A stretch of 64,000 bases of DNA. It comes from Chromatiales bacterium. GTDB lineage: Bacteria; Pseudomonadota; Gammaproteobacteria; SpSt-1174. This document shows, in pieces, positions 40,098 to 51,766 of the stretch. The notes beneath the pieces were generated by a model. That model ran no database searches, was not told the origin of the DNA, and worked only from the letters and a program-made list of their open reading frames with translations. The position numbers and the translations under genes are program-made. Position 1 is the stretch's first letter. Each line of letters opens with the position of its first letter. The stretch lies in contig JABURS010000041.1 in NCBI GenBank assembly GCA_014762505.1, forward strand, positions 89,856-153,855. The letters run 5' to 3'.

Positions 40098-41801
40098 GTG
40101 GAAAAGACACCTTTCTATAAGATGCGACGCGTGCTGGTGCTCGGGGTATTCGCCCTGGGCATGCTGGTGCTCGTCGGTCGCGCCATCGACCTGCAGGTCC
40201 TCAAGCAGGACTTCCTGCGCGGGCAGGGCGATGCCCGCCACCTGCGCGTGGTGGGCATGCCGGCCCACCGCGGCATGATCACCGACCGCAACGGCGAGCC
40301 GCTGGCCATCAGCACACCGGTGGACTCGGTCTGGGCCAACCCGCGCGAGCTGTCGCTCGCCGACCCGCGGCTGCCACAGCTGGCCCGGTTGCTGGAGCTG
40401 GACCAGGACGACATGCTGCGGCGTCTGGCGGCGCGCGAGACCCGCGAGTTCGTCTACCTGCGCCGTCACGTCAGCCCGGAACTCTCTGCCCGGGTGCAGG
40501 CCCTGGAGCTGCCGGGCGTGGCCCTGGAGCGCGAGTATCGCCGCTACTACCCCATGGGCGAGGTGATGGCCCACGTGGTCGGCTTTACCAATATCGACGA
40601 TCGCGGCCAGGAGGGGCTGGAACTCGCCTACGACGAGTGGCTGGCTGGCGTGCCCGGTGCCAAGCGCGTGATCAAGGATCGCCTGGGTCGGGTGATCGAG
40701 AACGTCGAGGCGCTGCGCCCGCCGCGTGCCGGCAAGCCGCTGACCCTGTCCGTCGATCGCCGCATCCAGTATCTCGCCTATCGCGAGCTCAAGCAGGCCG
40801 TGCAGGCCGAGGGCGCGCGCTCCGGCTCGATCGTGGTGATGGACCCGCGTACCGGCGAGGTGCTGGCCATGGCCAACCAGCCGGCCTTCAACCCCAACAC
40901 CCGTCGCAACCTGCGCGGCGAGCTGTATCGCAACCGTGGCGTCACCGACGTCTTCGAGCCGGGTTCGACCATCAAGCCGTTCACCATCGCCGCGGCGCTG
41001 GAGGCGGGCGTGTATGGCCCCGCCAGCCAGATCGACACCGGGCCGGGCTTCGTGCGGGTGGGCGGTCACACCATCCGCGACGTGCGCAACTACGGGCGCA
41101 TCGATCTGGCGACCGTGATCCGCAAGTCGAGCAACGTGGGGGCGAGCAAGATCGCCCTGTCGCTCGAGCCGGAGGCCCTCTGGTCGCTCTACAGCCAAGT
41201 GGGGTTCGGGCGGATCACCGGCGCGGGCTTCCCGGGCGAGGCCGCCGGGGTGATGGGCGACTACAGCCGCTGGAACGAGGTCGAGCGGGCCACGCTGGCC
41301 TTCGGCTACGGCCTCTCGGTCACTCCCCTGCAGCTCGCCCAGGCCTACAGCGCCATCGCCGCCGACGGCATGCTGTACGAGGCGACCTTCCTGCGCCGCG
41401 AGGGCGCTGCCCCCGGGCGCCGCGCCATGCGGGCGGAGACGGCGCGCCAGGTGCGCGCCATGCTCGAGGGCGTGGTGAGCGGCGAGGGGACGGGCCTGCG
41501 TGCCGCCATCGAGGGCTACCGCGTGGCCGGCAAGACCGGTACGGCGCGCAAGTCCACGGTGGGCGGTTACGCCGAAGACCGTTACATCGCCGTGTTTGCC
41601 GGCATGGCCCCGGCCAGCAATCCGCGCCTGGTGGTGGTGGTGATGATCAACGAGCCGGCACGCGAGGAGTATTACGGCGGGCACGTGGCCGCGCCGGTGT
41701 TCCGCGAGGTGATGACCGGTGCCCTGCGCCTGCTCAACATCCCGCCGGATGATCTGCCCGCCCTGCAGGCGCGGCAGCCCGGCAGGGGAGGTGCGGCATG
41801 A
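40098..41801 (+). CDS. ftsI: Septal peptidoglycan transpeptidase PBP3 (FtsI)
   Basis: 567 residues from GTG at 40098. It has one N-terminal membrane anchor (about 11-28), a pedestal domain with RGMITDRNGEPLA, and the transpeptidase domain: Ser290-T-I-K, S344-S-N346 and K479-T-G481. It crosslinks septal peptidoglycan together with FtsW and is a target of beta-lactams. An internal ATG at 40122 is a less likely start because it removes the cytosolic tail and lacks a ribosome binding site. Overlaps murE by four bases. Confidence 0.96.
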   Translation: MEKTPFYKMRRVLVLGVFALGMLVLVGRAIDLQVLKQDFLRGQGDARHLRVVGMPAHRGMITDRNGEPLAISTPVDSVWANPRELSLADPRLPQLARLLELDQDDMLRRLAARETREFVYLRRHVSPELSARVQALELPGVALEREYRRYYPMGEVMAHVVGFTNIDDRGQEGLELAYDEWLAGVPGAKRVIKDRLGRVIENVEALRPPRAGKPLTLSVDRRIQYLAYRELKQAVQAEGARSGSIVVMDPRTGEVLAMANQPAFNPNTRRNLRGELYRNRGVTDVFEPGSTIKPFTIAAALEAGVYGPASQIDTGPGFVRVGGHTIRDVRNYGRIDLATVIRKSSNVGASKIALSLEPEALWSLYSQVGFGRITGAGFPGEAAGVMGDYSRWNEVERATLAFGYGLSVTPLQLAQAYSAIAADGMLYEATFLRREGAAPGRRAMRAETARQVRAMLEGVVSGEGTGLRAAIEGYRVAGKTGTARKSTVGGYAEDRYIAVFAGMAPASNPRLVVVVMINEPAREEYYGGHVAAPVFREVMTGALRLLNIPPDDLPALQARQPGRGGAA

Positions 41802-43303
41802 ACGCCGTGGCCACCGACTGGGCCCTGGGTCCGCTGCTGCGCGGTCTCGCCGAGGTGCCGGGCACGGCCGCGCGGCTGCCGGTGGGCGGCCTGGCCCTGG
41901 ACAGCCGGCGCGTGCACGCCGGCGATCTCTTCCTCGCCTGCGCCGGGACCCGTCAGCACGGCCTGAGCCACGCGGCCCAGGCCATCGAGCGTGGCGCCGT
42001 GGCGGTGGCCTGGGAACGGGTGCGCGGACAGGCCACGCCGGCCGCGGACCGCGTCCCCTTCGTCGCCGTCGACCGGCTGACGCACAAGCTGGGCGTGGTC
42101 GCGGACCGGTTCTACGGCCATCCCTCGCAGGAGATGGGCGTGATGGGCGTGACCGGCACCGACGGCAAGACCTCGGTGACCCAGTTCCTGGCCCAGGCCC
42201 TGGACCAGGGCAGTGCCCGCTGCGGCGTGGTAGGCACCCTGGGTTACGGTCTGCACGGGGCGTTGCAGCCGGGTACCCACACCACGCCAGACGCCATCAC
42301 CCTGCAGCGCGAGCTCGCCGCGATCCGCGACGCCGGCGCCCGCTGGCTGGCGATGGAGGTCTCCTCGCATGCCCTGGACCAGGGGCGCGTGAACGGCGTG
42401 GCCTTCGACTACGCCCTGTTCACCAACCTGGGGCGCGACCACCTGGATTACCACGGCAGCCTCGAGGCCTATGGCGCCGCCAAGCAGCGCCTCTTCACCT
42501 GGCCGGGGCTGGACTACGCCATCATCAACCTCGACGACGCCTTCGGCCGCGCGCTGAGCGCCGCCGTGCCGGCCGGCGTGCGTCAGCTCGGCTACAGCCT
42601 GGAGGCGGATGTAAGGCACCCGGTCGACTGCGTGGCCGTGCGCCGGCTGGACCTGCATGCCGGCGGCTTCGGCGCCGAGGTCGTCACCCCCTGGGGCAGG
42701 GGCGAGCTCGAGGCCGCCGTGCTCGGCCGCTTCAACGTGCAGAACCTCCTGGCCGTACTGGCCACCCTGCTCGCCATCGGCGTGGAGCTGCCCGACGCCC
42801 TGCTGCGCCTGCGCCGCATCCGCCCGGTGCCGGGCCGCATGCAGCTGCTCGGCGGCGGCACGCGCCCGCAGGTGGTGGTGGACTACGCCCACACCCCGGG
42901 GGCGCTGGAACAGGTGCTGGGCGCCGCGCGCGAACACACGGCCGGCCGCCTGGTCTGCGTGTTCGGCTGCGGCGGCGACCGCGACGCCGGCAAGCGACCG
43001 CTGATGGCGGCGGTGGCCGAACGGCTGGCCGATACGGTGATCGTCACCGACGACAATCCCCGCCACGAGGACCCGGCCACGATCGTCGCCGACATCCTCG
43101 CCGGTTTCCGCGAGCCGGCGGCCGTGACGGTGGAACACGACCGCGAGGTGGCCATCCGCGCGGCCATCGCCGCCGCGCGGCCCGGCGACCTGGTGGTGGT
43201 CGCGGGCAAGGGCCACGAGACCGTGCAGCAGCTGGGCGGGCGCGCCATCCCCTTCAGCGATGTCGAGGTGGCCACGCGTTGCCTCTCCGGGGGTGCGGCA
43301 TGA
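41798..43303 (+). CDS. murE: UDP-MurNAc-L-Ala-D-Glu:meso-diaminopimelate ligase
   Basis: 501 residues with the three Mur-ligase domains. ATP loop GVTGTDGKTSVTQFL, and the C-terminal DDNPRHEDP motif that selects meso-diaminopimelate over lysine, so the peptidoglycan is of the Gram-negative A1-gamma type. It adds the third residue of the stem peptide. Four-base overlaps join it to ftsI and murF. Confidence 0.96.
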   Translation: MNAVATDWALGPLLRGLAEVPGTAARLPVGGLALDSRRVHAGDLFLACAGTRQHGLSHAAQAIERGAVAVAWERVRGQATPAADRVPFVAVDRLTHKLGVVADRFYGHPSQEMGVMGVTGTDGKTSVTQFLAQALDQGSARCGVVGTLGYGLHGALQPGTHTTPDAITLQRELAAIRDAGARWLAMEVSSHALDQGRVNGVAFDYALFTNLGRDHLDYHGSLEAYGAAKQRLFTWPGLDYAIINLDDAFGRALSAAVPAGVRQLGYSLEADVRHPVDCVAVRRLDLHAGGFGAEVVTPWGRGELEAAVLGRFNVQNLLAVLATLLAIGVELPDALLRLRRIRPVPGRMQLLGGGTRPQVVVDYAHTPGALEQVLGAAREHTAGRLVCVFGCGGDRDAGKRPLMAAVAERLADTVIVTDDNPRHEDPATIVADILAGFREPAAVTVEHDREVAIRAAIAAARPGDLVVVAGKGHETVQQLGGRAIPFSDVEVATRCLSGGAA

Positions 43304-44655
43304 GCTGGCTGATGCTCTCCGACATCGCGGCCATGGCCGGCGGCGAGCTGATCGGCGCCGACACCGCCGTGCAGGGCGTATCCACCGACAGCCGCAGCCT
43401 GCGCGAGGGCGACCTCTTCATCGCCCTGCGCGGCCCGCGTTTCGATGCCCACGACTTCGTGCCCGACCTGGAGGCGGCCGTCGCCGCCATGGTCGAGCAC
43501 CTCTGCGACACGGTGCTGCCGCAGGTGCTGGTGGAAGACACCCGCCTGGCCCTCGGGCGCCTGGCCCGTGCCTGGCGCGCGCGGCTCTCCACCACGGTGG
43601 TGGGGCTCACCGGCAGCAACGGCAAGACCACGGTCAAGGAGATGATCGCCGCCATCCTGCAGGAATGCGGCAGCGTGCATGCCACCCGCGGCAACCTGAA
43701 CAACGACATCGGCGTGCCCCTGACCCTGCTGGCCCTGCGCGATACGCACGACTACGCGGTGATCGAGATGGGGGCGAACCACGCGGGCGAGATCGCCTAT
43801 CTCACGGCCATCGCCCAGCCGCACGTCGCGCTCATCACCAATGCCGGCCCGGCCCATCTCGAGGGCTTCGGCAGCATCGAGGGCGTGTCCCGCGCCAAGG
43901 GCGAGATCTTCCAGGGCCTGCCGGCCGACGGGGTGGCGGTGATCAATGCCGACGATACCTATGCCGACTACTGGCGCGGGCTCAACACGGGGCGTCGCAT
44001 CCTGGGCTTCGGCGCCGAGCAGGCGGCCGACTTCACCGGCAGCCTGGCCGCCGACGGCCAGCTGCGGATGCAGACGCCGGAAGGCGAGCTCACGCTGGGC
44101 TTCGCCCTCAAGGGACGCCACAACCTGCTCAACGCCCTGTGTGCGGCCGCCGCGGCCAGCGCCGCGGGCGCACCCCTGGAGGCCATCCGTCGCGGACTGG
44201 CGGCCATGCAGCCGGTGAGCGGGCGTCTGCAGGCCCGCGCGGGCCGCAACGGCGCGGCGCTCATCGACGACAGCTACAACGCCAACCCCGCCTCCATGCG
44301 CGCCGCCATCGACGTGCTGGCCGGGCGCCCGGGCCGGCGGGTGTTCGTGATGGGCGACATGGGCGAGCTGGGTGGCGATGCGACGGCCATGCACGCGGCC
44401 ATCGGCGAATATGCCCGCGCCGCCGGCATCGAGCGCCTGCATGCCCTGGGCCCGCTGAGCGGTGCCGCCGCCGAGGCCTTCGGCGCGAACGCCGAACACC
44501 ACACCGACTGGCGGGCCCTGGCCCAGGCGGTGGCCGACGAGCTGGCGGCCAACGTGACCGTGCTGGTCAAGGGCTCGCGTTCCATGCGCATGGAACGGGT
44601 GGTCGCCTTACTCGAACAACAAGAACCGGACATGGGGAAGGGTCATGCTGTTTAG
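43300..44655 (+). CDS. murF: UDP-MurNAc-tripeptide D-alanyl-D-alanine ligase
   Basis: 451 residues from ATG at 43300 (ATGA with the murE stop). ATP loop [15 protein letters not shown], then [21 protein letters not shown] and the C-terminal [14 protein letters not shown]. MurF adds the D-Ala-D-Ala dipeptide made by Ddl to complete the UDP-muramyl pentapeptide. The open frame extends 527 codons upstream through murE, but that is a GC-rich shadow. Overlaps mraY by 11 bases. Confidence 0.96.
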   Translation: MSWLMLSDIAAMAGGELIGADTAVQGVSTDSRSLREGDLFIALRGPRFDAHDFVPDLEAAVAAMVEHLCDTVLPQVLVEDTRLALGRLARAWRARLSTTVVGLTGSNGKTTVKEMIAAILQECGSVHATRGNLNNDIGVPLTLLALRDTHDYAVIEMGANHAGEIAYLTAIAQPHVALITNAGPAHLEGFGSIEGVSRAKGEIFQGLPADGVAVINADDTYADYWRGLNTGRRILGFGAEQAADFTGSLAADGQLRMQTPEGELTLGFALKGRHNLLNALCAAAAASAAGAPLEAIRRGLAAMQPVSGRLQARAGRNGAALIDDSYNANPASMRAAIDVLAGRPGRRVFVMGDMGELGGDATAMHAAIGEYARAAGIERLHALGPLSGAAAEAFGANAEHHTDWRALAQAVADELAANVTVLVKGSRSMRMERVVALLEQQEPDMGKGHAV

Positions 44656-45727
44656 CCTGTTTGATGCCCTGAGCGAGTACTACAGCGGATTCCGGGTCTT
44701 CCAGTACCTGACCTTCCGCGCCATCCTCGGTGTACTCACCGCCCTGGTGATCTCCTTCATGGTCGGTCCCTGGATGATCCACCGCCTGAGCCGCTACAAG
44801 ATCGGCCAGCAGGTGCGCGCCGACGGCCCGCAGACCCACCTGACCAAGGCTGGCACGCCGACCATGGGGGGCGCCCTGATCCTAGTGGCCGTGGCCATCT
44901 CCACGCTGCTCTGGTCGGATCTCGCCAACCGCTTCGTCTGGACGGTGCTCATCGTCACCCTGCTGTTTGGCGCCGTGGGCTTCATCGACGACTACAAGAA
45001 GCTGCGCTTCGGCAATTCGAAGGGCCTGTCGGCACGCGCCAAGTACTTCTGGCAGTCGGTATTCGGCCTCGGGGCGGCCTTCTTTCTCTACTTCACCGCG
45101 GCCTCGCCGGCCGAGACCACCCTCTACGTGCCGGTGTTCAAGGACGTGAGCTGGGAGCTCGGCTGGCTGTTCGTCCCGCTGGCCTATTTCGTCATCGTCG
45201 GCTCGAGCAACGCGGTCAACCTCACCGACGGGCTGGATGGCCTGGCCATCATGCCCACCGTGCTGGTGGCCGGGGCGCTCGGCATCTTCGCCTATGCCAC
45301 CGGGCACGTGAATTTCTCCCAGTACCTGCAGATCCCCTATGTCGCCGGGGTCGGCGAGACCGTGGTGTTCTGCGGCGCACTGGTCGGCGCGGGGCTGGGT
45401 TTCCTCTGGTTCAACGCCTATCCCGCCCAGGTCTTCATGGGCGACGTCGGCGCGCTGGCGCTGGGCGCCGCGCTCGGCCTGCTGGCGGTGATGGTGCGCC
45501 AGGAACTGGTGCTGGTGATCATGGGCGGCGTGTTCGTCATGGAGACCGTCTCGGTGATCCTGCAGGTGGCCTCCTTCAAGCTCACCGGGCGGCGCATCTT
45601 CCGCATGGCGCCGCTGCACCACCACTTCGAACTCAAGGGCTGGCCCGAGCCCCGGGTGATCGTGCGCTTCTGGATCGTCACGGTCATCCTGGTGCTGATC
45701 GGGCTGGCCACGCTGAAACTGCGCTAG
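44645..45727 (+). CDS. mraY: Phospho-MurNAc-pentapeptide transferase MraY
   Basis: 360 residues, the same length as the E. coli enzyme, with ten predicted membrane helices. Catalytic Asp pair in FIDDYKKL; substrate loops [33 protein letters not shown] and [11 protein letters not shown]. MraY links the pentapeptide to undecaprenyl phosphate to make lipid I on the inner face of the membrane. Its start lies inside the end of murF. Confidence 0.97.
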   Translation: MLFSLFDALSEYYSGFRVFQYLTFRAILGVLTALVISFMVGPWMIHRLSRYKIGQQVRADGPQTHLTKAGTPTMGGALILVAVAISTLLWSDLANRFVWTVLIVTLLFGAVGFIDDYKKLRFGNSKGLSARAKYFWQSVFGLGAAFFLYFTAASPAETTLYVPVFKDVSWELGWLFVPLAYFVIVGSSNAVNLTDGLDGLAIMPTVLVAGALGIFAYATGHVNFSQYLQIPYVAGVGETVVFCGALVGAGLGFLWFNAYPAQVFMGDVGALALGAALGLLAVMVRQELVLVIMGGVFVMETVSVILQVASFKLTGRRIFRMAPLHHHFELKGWPEPRVIVRFWIVTVILVLIGLATLKLR

Positions 45728-45737
45728 GGACGACTTT

Positions 45738-47105
45738 GTGCTGGCAGAGGCAGACAACGCGATGACGGCAAGACCGGAACAGGCGGCCACCCTGATCGTC
45801 GGGCTCGGCAAGAGCGGCCTGTCGGTGGCGCGCTTCCTCGCCCGCCAGGGCGAGGCCTTCGCCGTGGCCGACAGTCGCGCCACGCCGCCGGGTGCGGCCG
45901 AACTCGCCACCCTGTGCCCCGCCTGCGAGACGGCCTTCGGGGCCTTCGATGCGGCCTATTTCGCGCGTTTCCGTCGGCTGATCGTGAGCCCGGGGGTGGC
46001 CGTGGCCGAGCCGGCCATCGTCGCCGCGCGCGCGGCCGGGGCCGAGGTCATCGGCGACATCGAACTCTTCGCCCGCGCCGTGACCGCCCCGGTGATCGCC
46101 ATCACCGGTTCCAACGGCAAGAGCACCGTCACCACCCTGGTGGGCGAGATGGCCGCGGCCGAGCGGCGCGTCGCCGTGGGCGGCAACCTCGGCACACCGG
46201 CGCTGGACCTCCTCGAGGGACCGGCGCCCGACCTGTACGTACTGGAGCTGTCGAGCTTCCAGCTCGAGACCACCGGGAGCCTGGCCCCGGCGGCCGCCAC
46301 GGTGCTCAACCTGAGTGCGGACCACCTGGATCGCTACGACTCCATCGAGGCCTATGCACAGGCCAAGGCACGGATCTACGCCAACGCCGCCGTGCAGGTG
46401 ATCAACCGTGACGACCCGGTGGCGGCGGCCCTGGCCACCGGCGACGGTCGGCGCGTGAGCTTCGGCCTGGACGCCCCGGCCGATGGACAGTGGGGCTTTG
46501 CCGAGATCGACGGCGAGGGCTGGCTGCTGCGCGGTACCGAGCGTGTACTGCGCGAGGACGACCTGCGCATCCGCGGGCGGCACAACGTGGCCAATGCCCT
46601 GGCGGCCCTGGCGCTCGGCGAGGCCGCGGGGCTCTCGCAGGAGGCCATGTGCCAGGTGCTGCGCGCGTTCCCGGGCCTGCCGCATCGCAGCCAGTGGGTG
46701 GCGACGGTACGCGGTGCCGACTGGTTCAACGACTCCAAGGGCACCAACGTGGGGGCCACCCTGGCCGCCCTCAACGGCATGACCGCGCCGGTGGTGCTGC
46801 TGGCCGGCGGCCTGGGCAAGGACCAGGACTTCACCCCGCTGCGCCCCGCGCTGGCGGAGAAGGGCCGGGCCCTGGTGCTGTTCGGCCGCGATGCCGGCCT
46901 CCTCGCGCAGGCCGTGGGCGATGCCGTGCCGGTGGTGCGCGTGGATTCGCTGGAGGCGGCCGTGGCCGCCGCGGCCGACCGGGTCGAGCCGGGCGACGTG
47001 GTGCTGCTGTCGCCGGCCTGCGCGAGTTTCGACATGTTCACGGGCTACGAGGAACGCGGTCAGCGCTTCGTCGCACTGGTGAACGCCCTGGGAGGTGAGG
47101 CATGA
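45738..47105 (+). CDS. murD: UDP-MurNAc-L-alanine:D-glutamate ligase
   Basis: 455 residues from GTG at 45738, which has AGGGA eight bases upstream; an ATG at 45762 would start MTARPEQAATLIVGLGKSG and also fits the family, but lacks a nearby ribosome binding site. The N-terminal Rossmann loop is LIVGLGKSGLSVARF, the ATP loop AITGSNGKSTVTTLVGEM and the C-terminal region DSKGTNVGATLAAL. It adds D-Glu, the second residue of the stem peptide. Overlaps ftsW by four bases. Confidence 0.95.
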   Translation: MLAEADNAMTARPEQAATLIVGLGKSGLSVARFLARQGEAFAVADSRATPPGAAELATLCPACETAFGAFDAAYFARFRRLIVSPGVAVAEPAIVAARAAGAEVIGDIELFARAVTAPVIAITGSNGKSTVTTLVGEMAAAERRVAVGGNLGTPALDLLEGPAPDLYVLELSSFQLETTGSLAPAAATVLNLSADHLDRYDSIEAYAQAKARIYANAAVQVINRDDPVAAALATGDGRRVSFGLDAPADGQWGFAEIDGEGWLLRGTERVLREDDLRIRGRHNVANALAALALGEAAGLSQEAMCQVLRAFPGLPHRSQWVATVRGADWFNDSKGTNVGATLAALNGMTAPVVLLAGGLGKDQDFTPLRPALAEKGRALVLFGRDAGLLAQAVGDAVPVVRVDSLEAAVAAAADRVEPGDVVLLSPACASFDMFTGYEERGQRFVALVNALGGEA

Positions 47106-48340
47106 GCATGCTGCAGGCCAGCCGCACCCCGCAGGAAAAGATCGCGGTGAAGATGCGTCAGCACCTGGACGTCGGGCTGGTGCTCGTGGTCGCCACCCTG
47201 CTGGGCCTGGGTCTGGTGATGGTCACCTCCGCCTCCATCGGTGTGGCGGAGAAGCAGACCGGCAACCCGCTGTATTTCTTCGAGCGCCAGCTGGTGTTCG
47301 TGCTGGCCGGCATCGCGGTGGCCGCCGCGATCTACCGGGTGCGCCTGGCCCACTGGGAGCTGGCGGGCCTTGCGCTGCTGCTCTTCACCTTCGTGCTGCT
47401 GATGCTGGTGCTGGTGCCGGGCATCGGCAAGACGGTGAACGGCAGCACGCGCTGGATCCCGCTCGGCGTGATCAACCTGCAGGTCTCCGAGCTCGCCAAG
47501 CTGTGTTTCGTGATCTATGTCGCCGGCTACCTGGTGCGCCACGGGCGCGACGTGCGCGAGACCTTCAGCGGCTTCATGCGCCCGGTGATCGTGCTGGGCC
47601 TGGCCGCCGCGCTCATGCTCATGGAGCCGGACTTCGGCGCCGCCGCCGTGCTCATGGCCACCGGCCTCGGCATGCTGTTCCTGGGCGGCGTACGCCTGGG
47701 GCAGTTCGGCCTGCTGATGGCCGTGGTGGCCGGCGCCCTGGCGGTGCTGGCCGTCTCCTCGCCCTATCGCCTGGCGCGCCTGACCACCTTCCTCAATCCC
47801 TGGGCGGACCCCTTCAACAGCGGCTTCCAGCTCACCCAGTCGCTGATCGCCATCGGCTCGGGTTCCTGGACCGGCCTCGGGCTGGGGGCCAGCATCCAGA
47901 AGCTCTTCTACCTGCCGGAGGCGCACAACGACTTCCTCTTCGCCGTGCTGGCCGAGGAGCTGGGCCTGATCGGCGTGGTCGTGGTGGTCGCGCTCTACGG
48001 CTACCTGATCTGGCGCTGTTTCGCCATCGCCGCCGCCGCCGAGCGCTGCGGCCATGCCTTCGGGGCCTACATCGCCTACGGCGTCGGCATCTGGATCGGT
48101 TTGCAGGCCTTCATCAACATGGGTGTGAACATGGGCATCCTGCCGACCAAGGGGCTGACCCTGCCGCTGATGAGCGCCGGGGGCAGCAGCATGCTGGTGA
48201 TGTGCGCGGCCATCGGTCTGCTGCTGCGCGTTCATCGCGAGACGGCGCAGGCCGGGGCGCAGCTCGCGGTGTATTCCAGTGCCGCCATGCGCAAGCCCCG
48301 GCCGGTGCGCGAGCGCCGCAGTCTCAAGGAGGTGGCGTGA
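47102..48340 (+). CDS. ftsW: Septal peptidoglycan glycosyltransferase FtsW
   Basis: 412 residues, a SEDS-family protein with ten predicted membrane helices. Landmarks are NGSTRWIPLGVINLQVSELAKL, the EPDFGAA loop with the catalytic-type Asp, PEAHNDFLFAVLAEELG and the C-terminal GLTLPLMSAGGSS. FtsW polymerises lipid II at the septum with FtsI as its cognate transpeptidase. The stop shares one base with the murG start. Confidence 0.96.
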   Translation: MSMLQASRTPQEKIAVKMRQHLDVGLVLVVATLLGLGLVMVTSASIGVAEKQTGNPLYFFERQLVFVLAGIAVAAAIYRVRLAHWELAGLALLLFTFVLLMLVLVPGIGKTVNGSTRWIPLGVINLQVSELAKLCFVIYVAGYLVRHGRDVRETFSGFMRPVIVLGLAAALMLMEPDFGAAAVLMATGLGMLFLGGVRLGQFGLLMAVVAGALAVLAVSSPYRLARLTTFLNPWADPFNSGFQLTQSLIAIGSGSWTGLGLGASIQKLFYLPEAHNDFLFAVLAEELGLIGVVVVVALYGYLIWRCFAIAAAAERCGHAFGAYIAYGVGIWIGLQAFINMGVNMGILPTKGLTLPLMSAGGSSMLVMCAAIGLLLRVHRETAQAGAQLAVYSSAAMRKPRPVRERRSLKEVA

Positions 48341-49437
48341 TGGCCGGCGAGCGTCCCGTCATGATTGCGGCCGGCGGCACCGGTGGGCACGTCTACCCGG
48401 GGCTGGCCGTGGCGCGCGAGCTCGAGGCGCGCGGCATCCCGGTGCTGTGGATGGGTACCCGCAAGGGGCTCGAGGCGCGCGTGATCCCGGCGGCCGGCAT
48501 TCCCATGGCCTGGTGCACGGTGAGCGCACTGCGTGGCAAGGGGGTGCTGACCTGGCTGCTGGCCCCCTTCCGACTCGCCTACGCGCTGGTGCAGGCCGGC
48601 CTCATCGTCCTGCGTCACCGCCCGCGGCTGGTGCTGGGCATGGGCGGCTTCGTCTCCGGCCCGGGCGGGGCCATGGCCGCGCTGCTCGGCCGCCCGCTGG
48701 TGATCCACGAACAGAACGCCGTGGCGGGGCTGACCAACCGCATCCTCGCCCACCTGGCGCGCCGCGTGCTGCTGGGCTTCCCGGACAGCTTCGCTGCCTC
48801 GCGCAAGACGGTCTACACCGGCAACCCGGTGCGGGCCGACATCGCCGCCATCGAACATCCCGAACTCCGGCTGGCCGGGCGCAGGGGCCAATGCCTGCGG
48901 GTGCTGGTGGTGGGCGGCAGCCTGGGCGCCCAGGCACTCAACCAGGCCCTGCCCGAGGCGCTGGCGCGGATGGATGAGCACAGTCGCCCGCAGGTCTGGC
49001 ACCAGACCGGGCCGCGCAATCTCGAGGAGACGCGTGCGCACTACCGCCAGGCCGGTGTCGAGGGCCGGGTGGATGCCTACATCGAGGACATGGCCGAGGC
49101 CTATGCCTGGGCCGACGTGGTGGTCTGCCGCGCCGGGGCGCTGACCGTGGCCGAACTCGCCGCCGTGGGGGTGGGCGCGATCCTGGTGCCGTTCCCCTTC
49201 GCGGTGGACGACCACCAGAGCGCCAATGCCCACTTCCTGGCGCACACGGGCGCCGCCGTCCTGCTGCCGCAGGCCAGTCTGACGCCGGAGCGCCTGGCCG
49301 GCGAGCTTGCGGCCCTGGACGGTGACCGTGAACGGGTGATGGGCATGGCCATGGCCGCCCGTGCCCAGGCGCGTCCCGAGGCCGTCAGGCACGTGGCCGA
49401 TCTCTGCGAGGCCGTGATGAGGGGGGAGGCCGCATGA
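48340..49437 (+). CDS. murG: Lipid II synthase MurG (GlcNAc transferase)
   Basis: 365 residues from ATG at 48340, preceded by AAGGAGG. The G-loops [14 protein letters not shown] and [32 protein letters not shown], and the UDP-GlcNAc site GALTVAEL and [12 protein letters not shown] are all present. MurG attaches GlcNAc to lipid I on the cytosolic face of the inner membrane. The reading frame is open far upstream across ftsW, but only the part from 48340 is real. Overlaps murC by four bases. Confidence 0.97.
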   Translation: MAGERPVMIAAGGTGGHVYPGLAVARELEARGIPVLWMGTRKGLEARVIPAAGIPMAWCTVSALRGKGVLTWLLAPFRLAYALVQAGLIVLRHRPRLVLGMGGFVSGPGGAMAALLGRPLVIHEQNAVAGLTNRILAHLARRVLLGFPDSFAASRKTVYTGNPVRADIAAIEHPELRLAGRRGQCLRVLVVGGSLGAQALNQALPEALARMDEHSRPQVWHQTGPRNLEETRAHYRQAGVEGRVDAYIEDMAEAYAWADVVVCRAGALTVAELAAVGVGAILVPFPFAVDDHQSANAHFLAHTGAAVLLPQASLTPERLAGELAALDGDRERVMGMAMAARAQARPEAVRHVADLCEAVMRGEAA

Positions 49438-50860
49438 GCCAGTATCCGAACACCATGAAGCAGCGGCGCATCCGCCGCATCCATTTCGTCGGCGTGGGCG
49501 GCTCCGGCATGGGCGGCATCGCCGAGGTGCTGGCCAACCTGGGCTACGCGGTCAGCGGCTCGGACATCGCCGAGAACAGCGTGACGCAGCGCCTGGCCGG
49601 TCTGGGCGTGACGGTCTTCAAGGGGCATGCCGCCGCGCAGGTGGAAGGCGTGGACGTGGTCGTCATCTCCAGCGCCGTGAAGGAATCCAACCCCGAGGTT
49701 CAGGCCGCGCGCGAACACCGTATCCCGGTGGTGCCGCGCGCCGAGATGCTGGCCGAGCTGATGCGCTTTCGCAACGGCATCGCGGTGGCCGGCACCAACG
49801 GCAAGACCACCACCACCAGCCTGGTGGCGAGCCTGCTGGCCGAGGCGGATCTCGATCCGACCTTCGTCATCGGCGGGCGCCTGAACAGCACGGCCAGCCA
49901 CTCGCGCCTGGGCAGCGGCGAGTACCTGGTGGCCGAGGCCGACGAGAGCGACGCCTCCTTCCTCTACCTGCAGCCCATGATCTCGGTGGTCACCAACATC
50001 GACGCCGACCACCTCGAGACCTACGGCGGCGACTACAACCGGCTGCGCGAGACCTTCGTCGAGTTCCTGCACCACCTGCCGTTCTACGGCCTGGCGGTGC
50101 TGTGTCTGGACAACCCCGGGGTGCGTTCCATCCTGCCGGAGCTGACGCGTCCGGCGGTGACCTACGGCATCGAGCAGGCCGCCGACTACCGCGCGACCAG
50201 TCTGCGCTACGAGGGGGCGGCCACGCACTTCGAGGTGACCCTGCCCGAACGCGACGCGCCGCTGGCGGTGAAGCTCAACCTGCCGGGCACCCACAACGTG
50301 CTCAACGCCCTGGCGGCGATCGCGGTGGCCCATCAGCTCGGCATCGAGGATCACGTCATCCAGCGCGCGCTGGAGAAATTCCAGGGCATCGGCCGGCGCT
50401 TCCAGATGTACGGCGACATCGATACCCCGCAGGGCCGGGTCACCCTGGTGGACGACTATGGCCACCACCCGGTGGAGATGGCCGCCACCCTGGATGCCGC
50501 GCGCCACGCCTTCCCGGGGCGCCGCCTGGTGCTGGCCTTCCAGCCGCACCGTTACACGCGCACCCGCGATCTCTTCGAGGACTTCGCCCAGGTACTGGGC
50601 GAGCCCGACGTACTGGTGCTGCTCGACGTCTACCCGGCCGGCGAGGAGCCGATCGCCGGTGCCGATGGCCGGGCGCTGGCGCGTACCGTGCGCCTGCGCG
50701 GCAAGGTCGAGCCGATCTTCATCGAATCGGTGGAGGCCCTGCCCGAGGCCCTGGGTGACGTGCTGCGTGACGGCGACGTGCTGCTCACCATGGGGGCAGG
50801 CAACATCGGCGCCATGGCCGCGCGCCTGCCCGAGCGGCTGACGGGGGAGGGGACGCAGTG

Positions 50861-50861
<1 letters not shown>
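49434..50861 (+). CDS. murC: UDP-N-acetylmuramate:L-alanine ligase
   Basis: 475 residues. N-terminal nucleotide-sugar loop [20 protein letters not shown] loop [14 protein letters not shown], metal/catalytic segment [28 protein letters not shown], and [14 protein letters not shown]. It adds L-Ala as the first residue of the stem peptide. It lies between murG and murB with 4-nt and 1-nt overlaps. Confidence 0.97.

Positions 50862-51762
<901 letters not shown>

Positions 51763-51766
<4 letters not shown>

Noticed and set aside
39498..41684. A 728-codon open frame antisense to ftsL/ftsI
   Set aside because: It lies opposite conserved genes with catalytic motifs, its product is low-complexity His/Ala/Gly-rich, and long antisense frames are expected at this GC content.
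41719..43299. Large N-terminal extension of murF
   Set aside because: It covers murE in another frame; ATG 43300 overlaps the murE stop as ATGA and gives the family N terminus.
47095..48339. Large N-terminal extension of murG
   Set aside because: It covers ftsW in another frame; ATG 48340 with AAGGAGG gives the normal MurG start.
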